In this document: positions 33,801 to 45,800 of the stretch, piece by piece | How the letters are laid out: each line of letters begins with the position of its first letter | Position numbering within the stretch: position 1 is the first letter of the stretch | Assembly (NCBI GenBank): GCA_905221615.1 | Contig: CAJNDT010000322.1 | Span: 65,001-129,000, forward strand | Source of the DNA: Symbiodinium sp. CCMP2592 | Lineage: Eukaryota > Sar > Dinophyceae > Suessiales > Symbiodiniaceae | DNA: 64,000 bases | Direction of reading: 5' to 3' | Program-made: the position numbers and the translations under genes | The notes under the pieces: model-generated | Databases searched by the model: none | The model's input: only the letters and a program-made list of their open reading frames with translations | Told to the model about the DNA's origin: nothing

Positions 33801-36800
33801 TGGCAGCCGGCTGACTGAGCACCCTTGCGAAACGACAACGACTCGCACCGGCCTCGCAGTGACATCCATGTGCCTCAGCAACTATAGTAACTACTGTTAT
33901 GCCTCTGATAGCAGGCATCATGCCTTCCTTCTGCGAATCATTCGCCGTTCCCTCACGAGTGCTGTGCACACTTGGACACACCCACTCAAAGCTTCTATCA
34001 CAAGAGGCTGGAAACACCCTACCAGGCAACACGATGCTGTTGAATTTTTGCAGCATCTCGATGCCAGTCGTTTGTTGTCTAGTGAGGGCATCGATCTGAT
34101 CTGGCAGGCTAGGGAGAGGCATGACGCGTCGTTTAGGGTCACTGACGGAGGCCAATCGGCTCCTTTGACTGTGCCCCTCCAGGCCCTGCGTGCGCTGCTC
34201 TGGAAACGAATTGTGCAATGTGCCCACGGTCTGCTGCTTGATGCTTTTGCATGTTGACGTGGTGGTCCTTAGCCCATCGTTGGAACGACCCGGTGTAACA
34301 AACCGGACTTTGGGGGATGACACGACAGAGAGAGAGAGCGCGCGCAGGGGGAGGGAACTTGCTTTCCCTCACCCCAAATGCCCGGCAAGCAAGCAAGCAA
34401 GAGAGAGAGAGGGAGAGAGAGAGAGAGCGCGCGAACAGGGGGAGCACAAAGCGCACGGTGGAGGGGGAAACTCCTTCACCCTAGCCTTGGCGAAATGAAA
34501 ATAGAAACAGGACATCTGATATCCTGGACCAGTGCGCATTCGTGCGTGGAGTAGGTCGTGACCTGCTCAAGCCAGAGAAGCCGGGCTTTTGTTTTTCCAA
34601 ATCGTCAAAAGTGAATTAGTTTGTGTTTTCTTCACACTAATAGAGGGCATTACGTCAGTGTCAGGTGGTTGATCGCTCCTTCAATCATTTCTTTCTCTTG
34701 CTTTGTCGGCATGCTTCTTTTAGTTGGAGTGGGACAGTTGCTGCAAGCTGTCCAAGACCCTGCGGTCTACTATGTGGCAAGTGAATGGCGGCAGGTTGCA
34801 CATATTCGCTGAAGTATACTCCATACCTGTGTCCTTGACCTTGCCGTTGCTCGGGTGGGCTTGAATCGTACGGGCATAACTGGCTTACTTTGTAAGGCCG
34901 ACTAACTAGCAGGCGCCTTTCCAATAACGCTTGCGGCACCTGTTCTGAGATTGTATCGAGGTCTTTTGAGATGTTGCTCGGCTCTCTAGAGGAGTGACAT
35001 GTCACCGCCGGGTTAAAGTGGAAGACTTCAGAAGCCAGAGGCAGAAATATTCAAGTTGGCGACGGTGCATCGGCAGGAATTGAAAAAGCTCGGGACAGAC
35101 CGCAAAGCTGTGGTTATGAATCCCGCTCCTTTGCTTCGCAACCAGAGGGACGGGGGTTATTTTGTGTGAGCCAATGCGAGCTGGCTTGTGTGTGTTTTGT
35201 GAGAAAAGGCGAAGATGCAGAGGAACATGTCCATGCTGCGCACTGCATCCCAGATGACAATCGGAGGCGCGGCCGTCACGTGGCGCGCAGACTTGCTTCG
35301 TCAGGAAGATGGGGTTTCCTCTTCGTAGGAGCTACAACATGCCATGGCTGGATGCTCAACATTTGTATTTGTGCCAGCAGGTTCGGACGGACAAGATGCT
35401 CAAGATTTCGGTCCTATAGAGAGGCGGGGGCAATGCAATGCGAAACTTGCCGACGTGACCTAGGGCTATGGTGGCTGAAAGGGCTGTAGCGGCTAGCAAT
35501 GATGCGACGATCGTTCAGAGCTTAGCCCATTGTTGGCTCAAAAAGGAAGGACAAAGTTGGAATCCTTCCCAGCATCGATGCTCTGGCTTGTGTCCTCCGC
35601 ATGGCTTTCGTTGGCCAGTGCGGTCACTTATGTCCATGAACAGGCTTGTTCTGATCTTGCTTTCGCAAGTGCTTTTTGAAGCCCCAGGCACATCTCGAGT
35701 GAGACATGCTAGACATGCGCACGGGCAATGCAATCAGTGACGGCGACCAGGATTACATGAGCGGCTTCTTCGACCAGTGGGATTTCGTGCCTGCCGATGA
35801 TCCTACTCACGGCACTGTTGACTACATCACGCGTGAGGATGCAGAGGCTTTGGAACTGGTGCGCAGTCATACGAACGGCGTTTTCATCGGCGTTGACAAC
35901 ACGTGACTCTGCAGAGATTGCAGGTTCGAGCAGCAGAGTGTTTGCTTCCCTTTGGTGGCAAAGCCAAGGACTGTGCTGAATCTCACCGAGGGCAGAGGGC
36001 GCAAATCCATTAGACTAGAGTCCACCAAGCGGTACAACGATGGGCTGTTCATCATTACCCTGGACCACGCTCCAACAGGTAAGGCTATGAATGCCACACA
36101 TGTCTTAGATAGACCGTTTTGCTAGGACTGAGCGTGGAGGTCGAGGTTGATTGTAGCGATTGCCCAGTATGCTTCATGAGGCTGTGGCTCCTGGCCGGCA
36201 TTTTGGATGTTTGGAGAAGACCCGGACCATATTTGGCCAGAATGGGGGGAGTTTCTTGGTGTTAGCAGCTGTTAGGCTTTTTTGATCACCTTGTCTGCTA
36301 CAGTCACACGCGCGGTCAAGGTTTGACATTATTGAGTGGATTCACGACGAGGAGAATGTGTCTACGACTTTACACACGAAGGCTGGCTGTACCCAGTCGC
36401 ATCTCAGAGAGGGAAAGGACATGAAAGGCTGGTGGAATCCTGGCATCTATGGGAGGGGAAAGGCGTCGAACTGTGATGTACACGCACAAGGACAATGGCA
36501 AAACCAGGGCTGTTCACAACGCGGCTTGGCGGGCACAGTGGGCCCCAGTTTCAATGCGGGCGGTGGTGGCACGTACGCAGCCGAGTGGGACCCTTTGGCC
36601 GGACACATGCGCGTCTGGTTTTGGCCTTCTGGCTCTGAACCCGAAGATGCAAAAGGCCCGACACCGGACCCGGAACTTTGGGGACAGCCGGATTTCTATT
36701 TCGAGCTTAGCGATGTATGTACCAAAAGTCATTTCAAGAATATGAAGCTGGTCTTTGACATCACCTTTTGCGGCGACCTGGGCTCTCCCACCTTTCATGA

Positions 36801-39800
36801 ACACTGTGGCGCCAAAGTGGGCCACAGCAATTGTGAGGCCTTCGTCCGGCAGGAGCGCTCGTTTGGGTGCACGTTTATGTTGTGAAAGTTCTGTTCCGCT
36901 ACCAAGTAGCAGCAGATCCCAGGAACCTGGGGCATTTCACCAGACGTACTGGTGGGTGTCGGCCCTTGATGTTTACCACCGCGAGGAGAGCTTGGATTCC
37001 GCCTAAGCTGTTTGCGGGTCCGCTATGAGTGACGACTGGTTAACATTTTCGTATCTCGGGCTTGAGGCTTTCACGGATCTTGACTCGGTTGAAACCTCCG
37101 CCGGATGCAGGTGCGGGTCTCTGTGCTTGTCAGTCTTGCATGTCTTGCGGTGATGCGTCGCTATGGAGTATGCTGCAGGCCGGAGCACGTGACCGGCCTG
37201 GAATCTCGGATTCAGGACGACCGGTTCATCTCGAATTGACGGAAGGACGGAAAGCAGCGCTCTTGCCAGGAGCTCGAGGGCATCCTCGCCCAGAGAGATG
37301 GCGAACTACGCGATCTCTGGGCGCAGCTGAAGAAGGAGCAAGGGCCGGGGGGAGTCGGGGGGAGCCGACGGAAAGCGCCGTTCGGCCCTCAGCCTATGCC
37401 CTAGGCTTTCTTGCAAGGAAGGCCGCGGCCAGCCCCCGAGCCTCGAAGCGGATCTGCTTCCACCCGGACATGGGCCGCCCGGGGCCTGGACCGCACAGCA
37501 GATCTGCTATTTCCTTCCCTGATATTCTTGCCCTCTATACAAGGTCGGTATCTGTGGCGGCCATTGATCACTGATCTCGCTTGGGTTGATGGCTATAGTC
37601 AGCATGGTCCGGATCGAGTGCCACAGGATGGACGAAATATTCTGGACCTGTGTGTTTTGATTCCTGACATCGTGGTCTCTTGGCGAAGTTGACAGGCAAT
37701 GATCTTGGTTTGGATGTGATGAGCCAGGCTTAGTTTAAAATTCAATCGGCCCCAGCCAGGCCTGCCAGAAAGCTTTCACTGCCAGACCTGCATGTGACTA
37801 GCACATGCCTAGTCACGTCCTGCAGGCAGCGTGTGACATAGAACATATGCCACGAACCATGTGATGCATCTGCCCAATTGCCGGCTTGACCAGCTCGAGC
37901 ATTGCTAGAGAGAGAGGCGGAGAGAGAGACAGAGAGAGATAGTGAGAAATCGGACAAGGAAGGAGCCCCTACGAACCAGGGAACTTCTGTGCGCGGGTTG
38001 CGGGCGGCTGGGTAAGTGTAAGAACCAGGAGCGAGTCAGCGAGCGAGAGAGAGAGAGGGAGAGAGAAAGACACGCGTCTTACCAATTGGGACTCTATGAA
38101 TGGCGCATTCTGCCGCTCACCCTAAGCCGGAACAGAGGGGTGTCTGGTGAGTGAGGGGGCTTTGTCATGCCTTGAAGATCAAGCAGGGAGGCGCTTTTGA
38201 ACAATTTTGTTCATGTGATGCTGTCCCACTAACCCGGTAGCTGCTTTTTCCAAACATGTGATTTTTCAATCAACTCCTCATCAAGGATGTCACTATATTT
38301 ATATGAGGGTGGCGCCACGTGCCAGGTCTTCCAGCACTAGTTACTTTCTAGTTAGTATGTAACCGTATCAACGAGGAATTCTCCGAGTGCCAGACGGCGT
38401 GTTGTTACGGTGCTCGAGCATCGCCCTTGAGGAAGGGACGATGCGGGGTGTTCCATCCATCTTGCCTTTGGAGCGCACGCGCCACGAGAGCAGCGCTGTC
38501 AGATCTTGTGGTCAGGCATTATTCGGGACTGACAGGGCCTGTCGTTCGAGCCAGGGACGAGAAGAGACAAGACAGCAAAGACAGGGACACGAGCTTTGTT
38601 CTGTGTTGGCTCGCTGAGCCTCCGGAGCGGAAAGGTTGGCTGGAATTGATAAAGACAAGGGCGCAACTTCGGCATAGGGCGTGAAAGAAAGAGTGGGCCC
38701 TCAACAGGAAGCAGCTGAAGACTCTGGGCATCCTTGGCTGTGGAGGCTTCGGTTTTGTGGAGTGCGGCACTCAGAGCAACGCCTCTTGGGGCCTGGGTGT
38801 ATGATGGTCAGCACCGGTTGTGCGTCTCCGCAAAGTGCCCTTGTCTTGTCTCTTAGACTCAGTTGCAATTGTGGCCACGTGTCCTTTTGTTGAGCTCGGT
38901 ACGTGGGGCCAAGGCTCGTCGAGCATGCGCTCTCGGGCGAGACTTTTGCCCTCAAGGCAGGGAGCATGTCACCTGCGTATTAGCTAAGGTCTTGACTCTT
39001 GACCGTGGGGTTGTGATGCAGTTCGTGCTGTCCGTGCCACAGAGCTCGTGACTTTCCATGCCGGGTATCCTCGAGGCGATTAGCAAGGGCTACATTGTCA
39101 AGAGTGGAATGAAGAACAGCGTGTTGCAGGCCCAGGGCCATGTGCGTTTCCCTTTCCCAGTATCTATTCTGTTTCCTAGGTAGAGTTGGCCTTTCCTGTG
39201 AAGTTGCTGATGCTTGCGTTGTCCAGTTCTCTCAGTTGCCACTGCTCGAATGCAGTTGCCATGCTGCAAAGCAACGAGCAGCCGCTCCTGTCAGCCACAC
39301 TCGGGACGACATCGAATTCGAAGCGAACCATGAAATTCAAACCTGGGTGCGTCCTGTCCCCTTGCCTGGAGCTTCTTGTTGGGCACAGAGCGAGTTAAGC
39401 AGGTTTGCCGGCGTTGTTCTGCTTAGCGGGTAAAAGCGCACAAGCGCTACAGGTAAAACTACAAGTAGCTGTTTCGCTTCTACTCCTTCCAGCGCCGTTC
39501 TCCAGCGTTTTTGGGGCAGGCCAGCCGCACATACAAACGCAAAAGCAAGGGTAAAGGAATAAAACTGCCTGGTTTCCTGGCATGAGTGTGTACGCACACG
39601 TACGAGTAGTGTTAAAGCGTAAAAGGCATGTTCTCAGGCTAAAGGCATGCAAGGGTAGAGTGCATGGTTTCGGCGTAAAGGCGCAGAGGGCAATTTTTTG
39701 GAGGTATTCGATGTTTTCGCCTGAACCCTGAACCTAAACCGCGGCCCAAACTCCGTAACTCTTCCCAAACCCGTCCGGCTCCCTACGTGCACCACGCATC

Positions 39801-42800
39801 GTGAAGAATGACCGGCCCGGGCCGGGCTTGAGGATTCAGGACTTAAACGGTGATGAAGGGTTGTTATTGAACAAGCCGTCGAAGGTTTAAGTTAAACGTT
39901 GCTCACGCCAGTTGGCTGACCTGCCGCCTCGAACCTCTTTGTAATGAAACCTCGCTTTGCCTCTTTATCATTCTTGGTCTGCTTGTTGATGCTTTCTGCT
40001 TTTGTTGCAGGTGCTTTTCAAGTCTAAGTGTTTATGTTGATTTTGCTTGCGAAATTTTGGCTTGTTTCGTATCCAGACCATGTTGATGTCCATGGCCTAT
40101 GCCGTTCTGCGAACAGCATCCACGGCCCAACCATGATGACGTCCATGGTCGGATGTCTAATCGGTGAGAAGAGATGAGTTCACGGTCGCCGCAGAGGGTT
40201 TTGAGGTTTTTCAATTTGCGGCAAATCTTTTCGAATCGGATGTTGTAATCTGTTCGGCTTTGGGTCCATGGATAGAGCGAAATTACGGATTCACTCCCTT
40301 TCGTGCTTTTGAATTCTGAGTTTGTACAGCTTTACTTTTTTTCACTCGGTACCTCTTTTTTAACCTTTTGCATTTCCGCTGGTTTTTCAGTTTTACATTT
40401 TTCGCCCCATGGCCCGTTTTACGCTTTTGCATCTTTCGCTGCTTTTACAGTTTAGCTTTTCGAGTGGTAGGCAGTCTTTGATTTACAATTTACGGCGAGC
40501 TGCGGTAGGGCATCATATCGTACATGCTTTACTTTACCTATAACAGTTCTACCAATTTTCCTGTTTGCTTGGCCTTTATTGAGTCCATCCCAGTCAAGCT
40601 AGGGTCTGGAGTTACAAGAACAAGACCCGAGCCAGAGACTCCTGGGAACAGCGTAAACCATCCAAAACTTGTCCTAAATTTGCAAGCAAAGAGAGAGTCT
40701 TCACAATGCAAAGGACGCATGAATGCCAGGAGAAAGCGGTCCACATGCAGTGCGACTCGCTCTTCATAGTGAGGCTGTTCGAGCGACTCGAAAGCACTAT
40801 GCAACACTAGCGGCAAGAGGGGTTGCGCTGCAGTAGGTGCCCGGCAAGCTTGCCAAGTCCTTACTCCTTACCTGTAGGACATACAACTCACCAGACAGCT
40901 GGCTCCCCAGCACATGAGACAATGCGCTCTGCTTTGACTTATGCCTCGGCCTGGAAGAAAGCAAATTCCTTGTTGCCAGTGCTCTATTTCCTGATGGAAG
41001 CCGCACTCGGCGGGGAGCTTTATGCAACGTGAGGAGCCGAGCTGTCTCTGTCTCGGTTGACATATGTTGTCTGTCCGTTCGTGTCTGGCAGGTACAACCG
41101 GAAAGGGTTCTTTGGCAAGGACATGCCCCACCTGCAACCGGCTTTTGGGATGGAGTTGCAGTGCATATATATACATATATATATATATGTGTACGTACGT
41201 ATGTAGGTATGTATGTTTGACTAAGGGCATGTATATGTGCATGTATATGTCTATGTGTGAGTGTGTGTGTACACGTGCCTGTATCATCAACACATGCTTG
41301 CATGTGTATATATGTATGTATGTATGTACGTATGCATGTATGTATGTATATACTTATGTATGTATGTACGCATGTATGTATGTATGTATGTATGTAAGGC
41401 TCAGCAGCAGGGTGCCCCTTTCTGGGTTTGGTGTTTTTTGGGTTCGGGGTTCTGGCTTCGGCGCGGTTCTCCCTGCCTGGGGGTTGGTTTCCCTTCCTCC
41501 CCTTGACTTCGGGGCACCGCCATGGCAGCCTCTGCGGATATCGGTCATACTCAGAAGCTGAGTGCTACCAACAAAATTCCTGCTCCGAAGTCCTCAGGCT
41601 GGCTCTGGTGGACACATTCGACTGCTTTGATTGCCGGTTTTTCAGCTGTGCACAGGATCTCCACAGGCAGCCAAGTCAGTGCCCTATGTCACTCAGTCAT
41701 ACCCCTGCCCCGGCTGGACTGCATCCGACTGACAGGTTCGTGGCTGGCTACGCGGCTACACTTGGTCAGGAAAACCGCACAGGTGCTGCCCTGCCTTCGA
41801 GGTTGTATGACTGGGAACATGACAACTCAGGCTCGCTGCTACAGACCATACCAAGGCAAAGGGCATTACCGAGTGCAGGCCTCGATGGCTGCTCTCCTGC
41901 CTCTCTTCCAGAGTTCCAGCTTAGACCGCGGCGGCGTCGCAGGATCAAGCTACCAACGATTGCAGCCACTATGTTTCGGCAGTGGCAATACCTAGACACA
42001 TTGTCTGTGCAAGCTGCACGTGAGACAGGCTTAACTTCGGATACTGATCCCAGCCCCTTTGCGTTTCCGAACAGGTGGGCGCCCCTTCGGTATTCTATCA
42101 GCGATCTTCCCAATGCTACATTGGCCACAGGTCCGCCACCAGCTCTTCATTCCTGGATACCATGGACTAGGTTTCACTCTGGGAACGAGCCGTCGACCTG
42201 GGTGCCGGAAGGTATAATCAGGGCTTGCTGCTCCGTCGAAGCACTGTCAGGATGCTTGCCGTTGGATATGCCGCTGTGTAATAGGCTCACTTCCCTCATG
42301 TGTCCATCGAACCGTAGTTTGTGATCCACCAGCTCGGCCTCCCTTGCCGGGTCGGTGCCTCAACAACACACTGACACGAGCCGTGCTCTTGCCTGGCCTG
42401 CCGAGGTTTGAGGTTCCCTCCCCTTGGGTCTGGCCCCTGCAGTTGCTGTGTCCTGCCTGGCTTGAGGTCCCCTCGCCGGAAGCTCCTACTACCAGCCGCC
42501 ACTTGTGCGCTCAGGCTTGAGGTCTCCTCGCCGGGTGTGCTGCCCTCAGCTTGCATCGTCTGGAGACATCGCTCCGTCACGTTCTTGCTCTCCAGCCGGA
42601 GCTTTGCTTCAATCTGGGTGGACATTGGGCCGCTTCGGTCCACGCCTCACGCTGCTCCTGTCCCTCAGTTAGCCTTGCAAATGCACCTGTTGCCTGTGAA
42701 TCTGCCCCTGCACTCAATCTGTAAACTGCAGCCCCGGGCTCCGCACTTTGCCCCACCCCTCTCTGCCGAATGGTGGGTGGCCGTGGCTCTTGACGGCTTC

Positions 42801-45800
42801 CGTTCTTCCACGTCTGGGTGCCCTTGGTCTGGCGGAGATCTATGCCACCGAAGAAAAGGAAGAAACGGAGACATCATTCTCCTCCGGTCTCGAGTTCTGA
42901 TAGCTCCGAGACGGAGGCTTTGGGCACAGGAGCGGCTTCTGCGAGTTCGGGCGTTCCTCCAGGACGTGAAGGCATGCCTCCAATGCGGCCCATGGGACCG
43001 CCACCCCCACTGCCGGTCAACTTGCCGAAATCGGCTACAGCTGGGAGGATGCCCAAGGCTGGCACAGGAGCGACACCGGCGACCAGAGGATCACCCGTGG
43101 CCAGGCCACCAGCAACAAGCTCGCTGCCAGGTGCACCTTTCGGGAGACCTACGCCAGGCGGCTCTTCGTCCAGAAGCAGTGTCTCTGTCCTCTGGCTATC
43201 ATGCGCTTTCACTCCACTCAGCGCCTCAGCGGCCCACTTCAAGGGCCCACTGTACCCTTCCTCCTCCAGGTGGGGTTTCGGTCGCCGGAAGCTGCCGAGC
43301 TCTATCTGAGCCTCCGATCGCTGACCAACTCAGCGATTTGGCAGTTGGTGGGCGGATCTTTGCGTCCGGAGAAGATGGGACGATCAGCCCTAGCAGCCGA
43401 GCTCGCCCGTCGCCTGCAGGGGTCCTGCACTCAGATAGCTTGTACACCCAGTCGCCTGTGTTGCTTCGTATCACCAACTCTTCCAATCACTGCTACGCCA
43501 ACTCAGTCCTTTGCTACCTCCATTGGGCCAACCAACTGATCTGTTCCGGCATGGCTCGCCCTCAGGTGATTTGGTCCGCGGCCATGCATTCAGTTGTGCG
43601 GAGAATGATCACACAGGCGCCTGCTCCGGACCTTTGGTCCTCTCTTCGATGGTCACTTCTGCATGCTCGTTGGGCATGTCCCCACTCCCAGCATGACGTG
43701 GCTGAATACCTTGTTTTCTGCCGCAGGTTTGTCATTCCAGATCTGCTCTTGGGCAGGTGGCAAAACCGTCTTCTTATTGCAGATAGCAGCAACCCCCGTT
43801 GCCAGGTGCGCGACTGTGGGGACGCATGGCCTATGCTCCTCGCTATGTCTCCATCTCAGTGCAGCAGTGGCTCCAACAGCAGGCTCACAATTCAGCGACT
43901 CATTCACGCCTGGAAGGATCAAGCAGCAGCTGGACTCACTGCCATGGACAGTGAGCCGGGTCTTTTGGTTTTGCTGGTTAACCGGTTTAGCCCCACGGCC
44001 ACTGGTGCCAAGGATGTCACTAGGGTGCTGCCGGATCCTCGCATTTTGATACCTTGCTTTCAGCATCGTCCTATCCCGCATGACTCTATCTTGAATGTTC
44101 GCCATTGCGAATATCAGCTGATTGCAATCATCCTACATGAGGGTCCCAATGCAGCCTCTGGTCACTACCGTGCGCTCCTCTGCAGTTATCCTCCTGATTC
44201 GGAGCCCATCTTCTGGCAATGCGACGATTCAAAAGTGCCGATTATTCAGTCCGTGATGCCATCACAAGCACTGACCACAGGCTATCTGTTTTTCTACTGC
44301 CGCACCATGCAGTCCTGAGCATGTTCGAGACGTTATTGGGCCATTCGTGGCAGGTCCCGATCATTGCTTTCACTGCCAGCACGTTTCTCACCGACGTGTG
44401 CAAATGCACATGGCTCACAGCAGCCGGGGTGGCTCCCTGTCATAACAGCCTCGCAAAGCGGAGCTCCTCTGCAGCGTCTGAAAGAAAGATGTATGTATGT
44501 ACGTATGCATGTATGTATGCATGTATGTATGTATGTGGGCAGCAACCTCGCCTGACTTATCATGGAATGCGAGTGACAAAAATGTATGTATGTAGGTACA
44601 TATGCCTTGCTTGCTGCTTGCTTGTTTGCTTGCTTGTGCGTGTGTGTGTGTGTGTATGTGTTTGCTTGTGTGCGTGTTTTGCAGCAGTCAAAGACTTCAG
44701 CAGTTGCTTCTTCACGCTTTTGGACTTCTTCGTCTCAGACCGTGCAACTTGCAACTTTCGCTTTCTATTGAGAGAGCCGCTTCGTGCCGCGAAACAGGCC
44801 CAGCAAACAGTGATAAACAGTGTCGAGGTCAGACAGTCAGATGTGGTCGCACTCATAGGTTGCTGGTGCTGCCACAAACATGGTAGTTCTCATTAAGTCG
44901 AGAAGACACCTAGGGATCGCTTGGCATTTTCTACCAGCCTGCCATCCGGCCACCATACCAACATATACCAACAACAACCGTTGGCAAATACAAGAATATT
45001 TTGCGGACAGCCATGACGTCGCGTGAAGCTGCCGAGAGGCCGGCACGGCACACCTTAGATTCCGAATCCATTTCAGTCAGAGTGACTTGCTCGATTTTGG
45101 TTTTTTGTTTCGCTTGCGCACCATGCGACGGTTTGAGGCAAGCACTGGAGCTCCTCATTCGAAAATACGATGTGGACGAGGTGGTCCAGGACGGCATTTC
45201 TTTGAGTGATAGAACGGAGAACCGTTGCAGATGTCCTTGAGGAGATGCTCAAGCAAGTGCTTATCGCGAAGCCTGAGAACCCGCGAAGGTTTCTGCTGCA
45301 ATACTTAGAAAAGGACGCGAGCCCAGCTCGGCAACATGCCGATAGTCCTGTTCCTGTTCTTGCGCACGAAGCCTGTGAGCTCCTCGCGCTCGGCTTGCCT
45401 GACTGTCGAGAAGCAGACTCCTGCAAGGACATAGAGTCTGACGGCGGTGACCTCTCTGATGCGGACCTGCAGAAGCTTTTCCTGGTCTCCCGAAGGATAA
45501 CTGGCAAAATCATCCCGCAAGAAACCATCAGCAACCTATCTGAAGAGCAGAGAATTTTTTCCACCATGCTACCCAAGATCTACTGTGGCTCATGTAGGAG
45601 CGCATAGCAGAAGCAAACTCACGACAGGGAATCGACGGTTTGTGTGAAGAGTGTGGGTGACTGAACGGCAAGAACCAGGCTGAACTAGCTGAAGGAAACC
45701 CAGAGGAACATACGCCGAGTTGTCAGGCAACAGAGTCTTCCACTTATTTATGCACAAAACCCTTCATTTGCACACACTGCGGATTTGGAGAATGCAACGA

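Larger units (their letters stand above)
32806..34320 (+). mobile_element. Internally deleted USP-bearing retroelement (ORF1 joined to USP start)
   Basis: An ORF1-like coding stretch (32889-33814) is followed within about 40 bp by the N-terminal half of a USP domain (33850-34257). No endonuclease or RT lies between them. A TGTA-type microsatellite is on the left and a GA-rich stretch begins at 34325 on the right. The copy is broken by at least two frame changes and lacks the second half of the protease. Limits are approximate. Confidence 0.6.
41398..44487 (+). mobile_element. USP-bearing retroelement without RT, flanked by (TGTA)n
   Basis: About 3.1 kb lie between two (TGTA)n stretches. The C-terminal protease is intact. 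Upstream are a frame at 41428-42324 (298 codons, no recognised domain) and an NLS-bearing frame from ATG 42842. No endonuclease or RT motif occurs in any frame of this interval. Because the same tetranucleotide borders both ends, the array is a candidate target site. Inferred to be a non-autonomous or deleted relative of the LINE at 1-6 kb. Confidence 0.6.

Noticed and set aside
41428..42324. 298-codon frame in the second USP element
   Set aside because: No domain, odd composition and other open frames in the same place; kept only as part of the element description.
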